Assembly: GCA_021767885.1 (NCBI GenBank)
Contig: JAASSM010000146.1
Span: forward strand, 1 to 5,762
Reading direction: 5' to 3'
From: a bacterium
Lineage (GTDB): Bacteria; Krumholzibacteriota; Krumholzibacteria; LZORAL124-64-63
DNA: 5,762 nt
Every line of letters begins with the position of its first letter. The first letter of the stretch is position 1. Below the pieces are notes generated by a model. It ran no database searches and was not told where the DNA came from. It saw only the letters and a program-made list of their open reading frames with translations. Shown here piece after piece: positions 5,346 to 5,762 of this stretch. A program made the position numbers and the translations under genes.

Positions 5346-5762
5346 TGGATTCCTTCGTGATCGAGGGCCCCACCGAGCTGCTCGGCGACGTGCGCATCGC
5401 CGGCGCCAAGAACGCGGCCCTGCCGGTGATGGCGGCCGCCCTGCTGGCCCGCGGCGAGTCGGTGATCACCAACGTGCCCGACCTGCGCGACACCCGCTTC
5501 TTCCTCGACCTGCTGCGTGAGCTGGGCTGCGGGGGCGAGCTGGGCGCCGGCACGCTCACCGTCGATACGGCCGCCGGCGCGCTGTCCACCACCGCGCCCT
5601 ACGACATCGTCCGCAAGATGCGCGCGAGCATCTACGTCCTCGGGCCGCTGCTCGCCGCCCACGGCGCGGCACGGGTCTCGCGGCCCGGCGGCTGCGCCTG
5701 GGGTCCCCGGCCGGTGGACCTGCACGTGCGGGGCATGGCGGCACTGGGCGCGCAGATGAGCG
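5345..5762 (+). CDS. murA: UDP-N-acetylglucosamine 1-carboxyvinyltransferase, N-terminal part
   Basis: MurA joins enolpyruvate from PEP to UDP-GlcNAc, the first committed cytoplasmic step of peptidoglycan synthesis. Only the first 139 codons of about 420 are present; the frame is open at the window edge. Seen: IAGAKNAALP at 18-27 with Lys22 and Asn23, the same numbers as in E. coli; NVPDLRD at 43-49; YDIVRKMRASIYVLGPLLA at 86-104; and the active-site loop PGGCAWGPRPVDLH at 114-127. Cys117 matches E. coli Cys115, the target of fosfomycin, so the enzyme is of the sensitive type at this position. E. coli has CTIG where this loop has CAWG. The ATG overlaps the prmC stop by one base (TGATG), with AGAGG at 5336-5340 four bases before it, indicating the same operon. 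Confidence 0.96.
   Translation, partial: MDSFVIEGPTELLGDVRIAGAKNAALPVMAAALLARGESVITNVPDLRDTRFFLDLLRELGCGGELGAGTLTVDTAAGALSTTAPYDIVRKMRASIYVLGPLLAAHGAARVSRPGGCAWGPRPVDLHVRGMAALGAQMS

Noticed and set aside
3352..5725. Long minus-strand open frames under prfA, prmC and murA
   Set aside because: They are low-complexity His/Gly/Ala/Leu or Arg/Ser/Pro readings opposite well-identified genes, with no motif of their own.

Overview
This GC-rich bacterial window carries a housekeeping cluster on the + strand: the end of a TPR-like gene, then rho, rpmE, a DUF1385 membrane protein gene, prfA, prmC and the start of murA. I see no mobile element, CRISPR array, tRNA or rRNA. Third codon positions are mostly G or C, so many long frames are open by chance, including a 542-codon antisense frame over rho. 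Every call here rests on recognisable protein motifs, not on open frames. A MurA-making, Rho-dependent bacterium is certain. The phylum is not: the gene order and sequence style fit a deltaproteobacterial or FCB-type lineage (for example Krumholzibacteria- or Eisenbacteria-like), but that is only an impression.

Layout: 2-226 is the 3' end of a TPR-like gene. 227-505 is a non-coding leader with a 10-bp hairpin, a C-rich and G-poor stretch and two small hairpins just before rho. rho (506-1753) is a complete 415-residue Rho with every catalytic motif. 1754-1863 holds a small hairpin, the best sigma70-type promoter in the window, and a structured 5' UTR in front of rpmE. rpmE (1864-2082) encodes zinc-type bL31 and is followed by a good intrinsic terminator (2155-2195) and a second strong hairpin (2199-2222). 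From 2240 on, four genes are packed with overlaps: DUF1385 (2240-3382), prfA (3379-4452), prmC (4449-5345) and murA (5345 to the window end). Stops and starts share bases at each junction (GTGA, GTGA, TGATG), which points to one translationally coupled operon.

How the genes work together: Rho ends transcription, RF1 (prfA) ends translation at UAA/UAG, and PrmC methylates the GGQ glutamine of RF1. bL31 is a ribosomal protein at the subunit interface. MurA makes the first committed step of peptidoglycan synthesis. DUF1385 is a conserved multi-pass membrane protein of unsettled function, placed directly before RF1 and coupled to it.

The most interesting points are the rpmE leader, which looks like a bL31 autoregulatory element; the C-rich rho leader, which may serve Rho autoregulation; and the DUF1385 gene, including an in-phase C7 heptamer near its end from which a -1 slip would read into prfA. 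I did not find a clear new multi-gene system.
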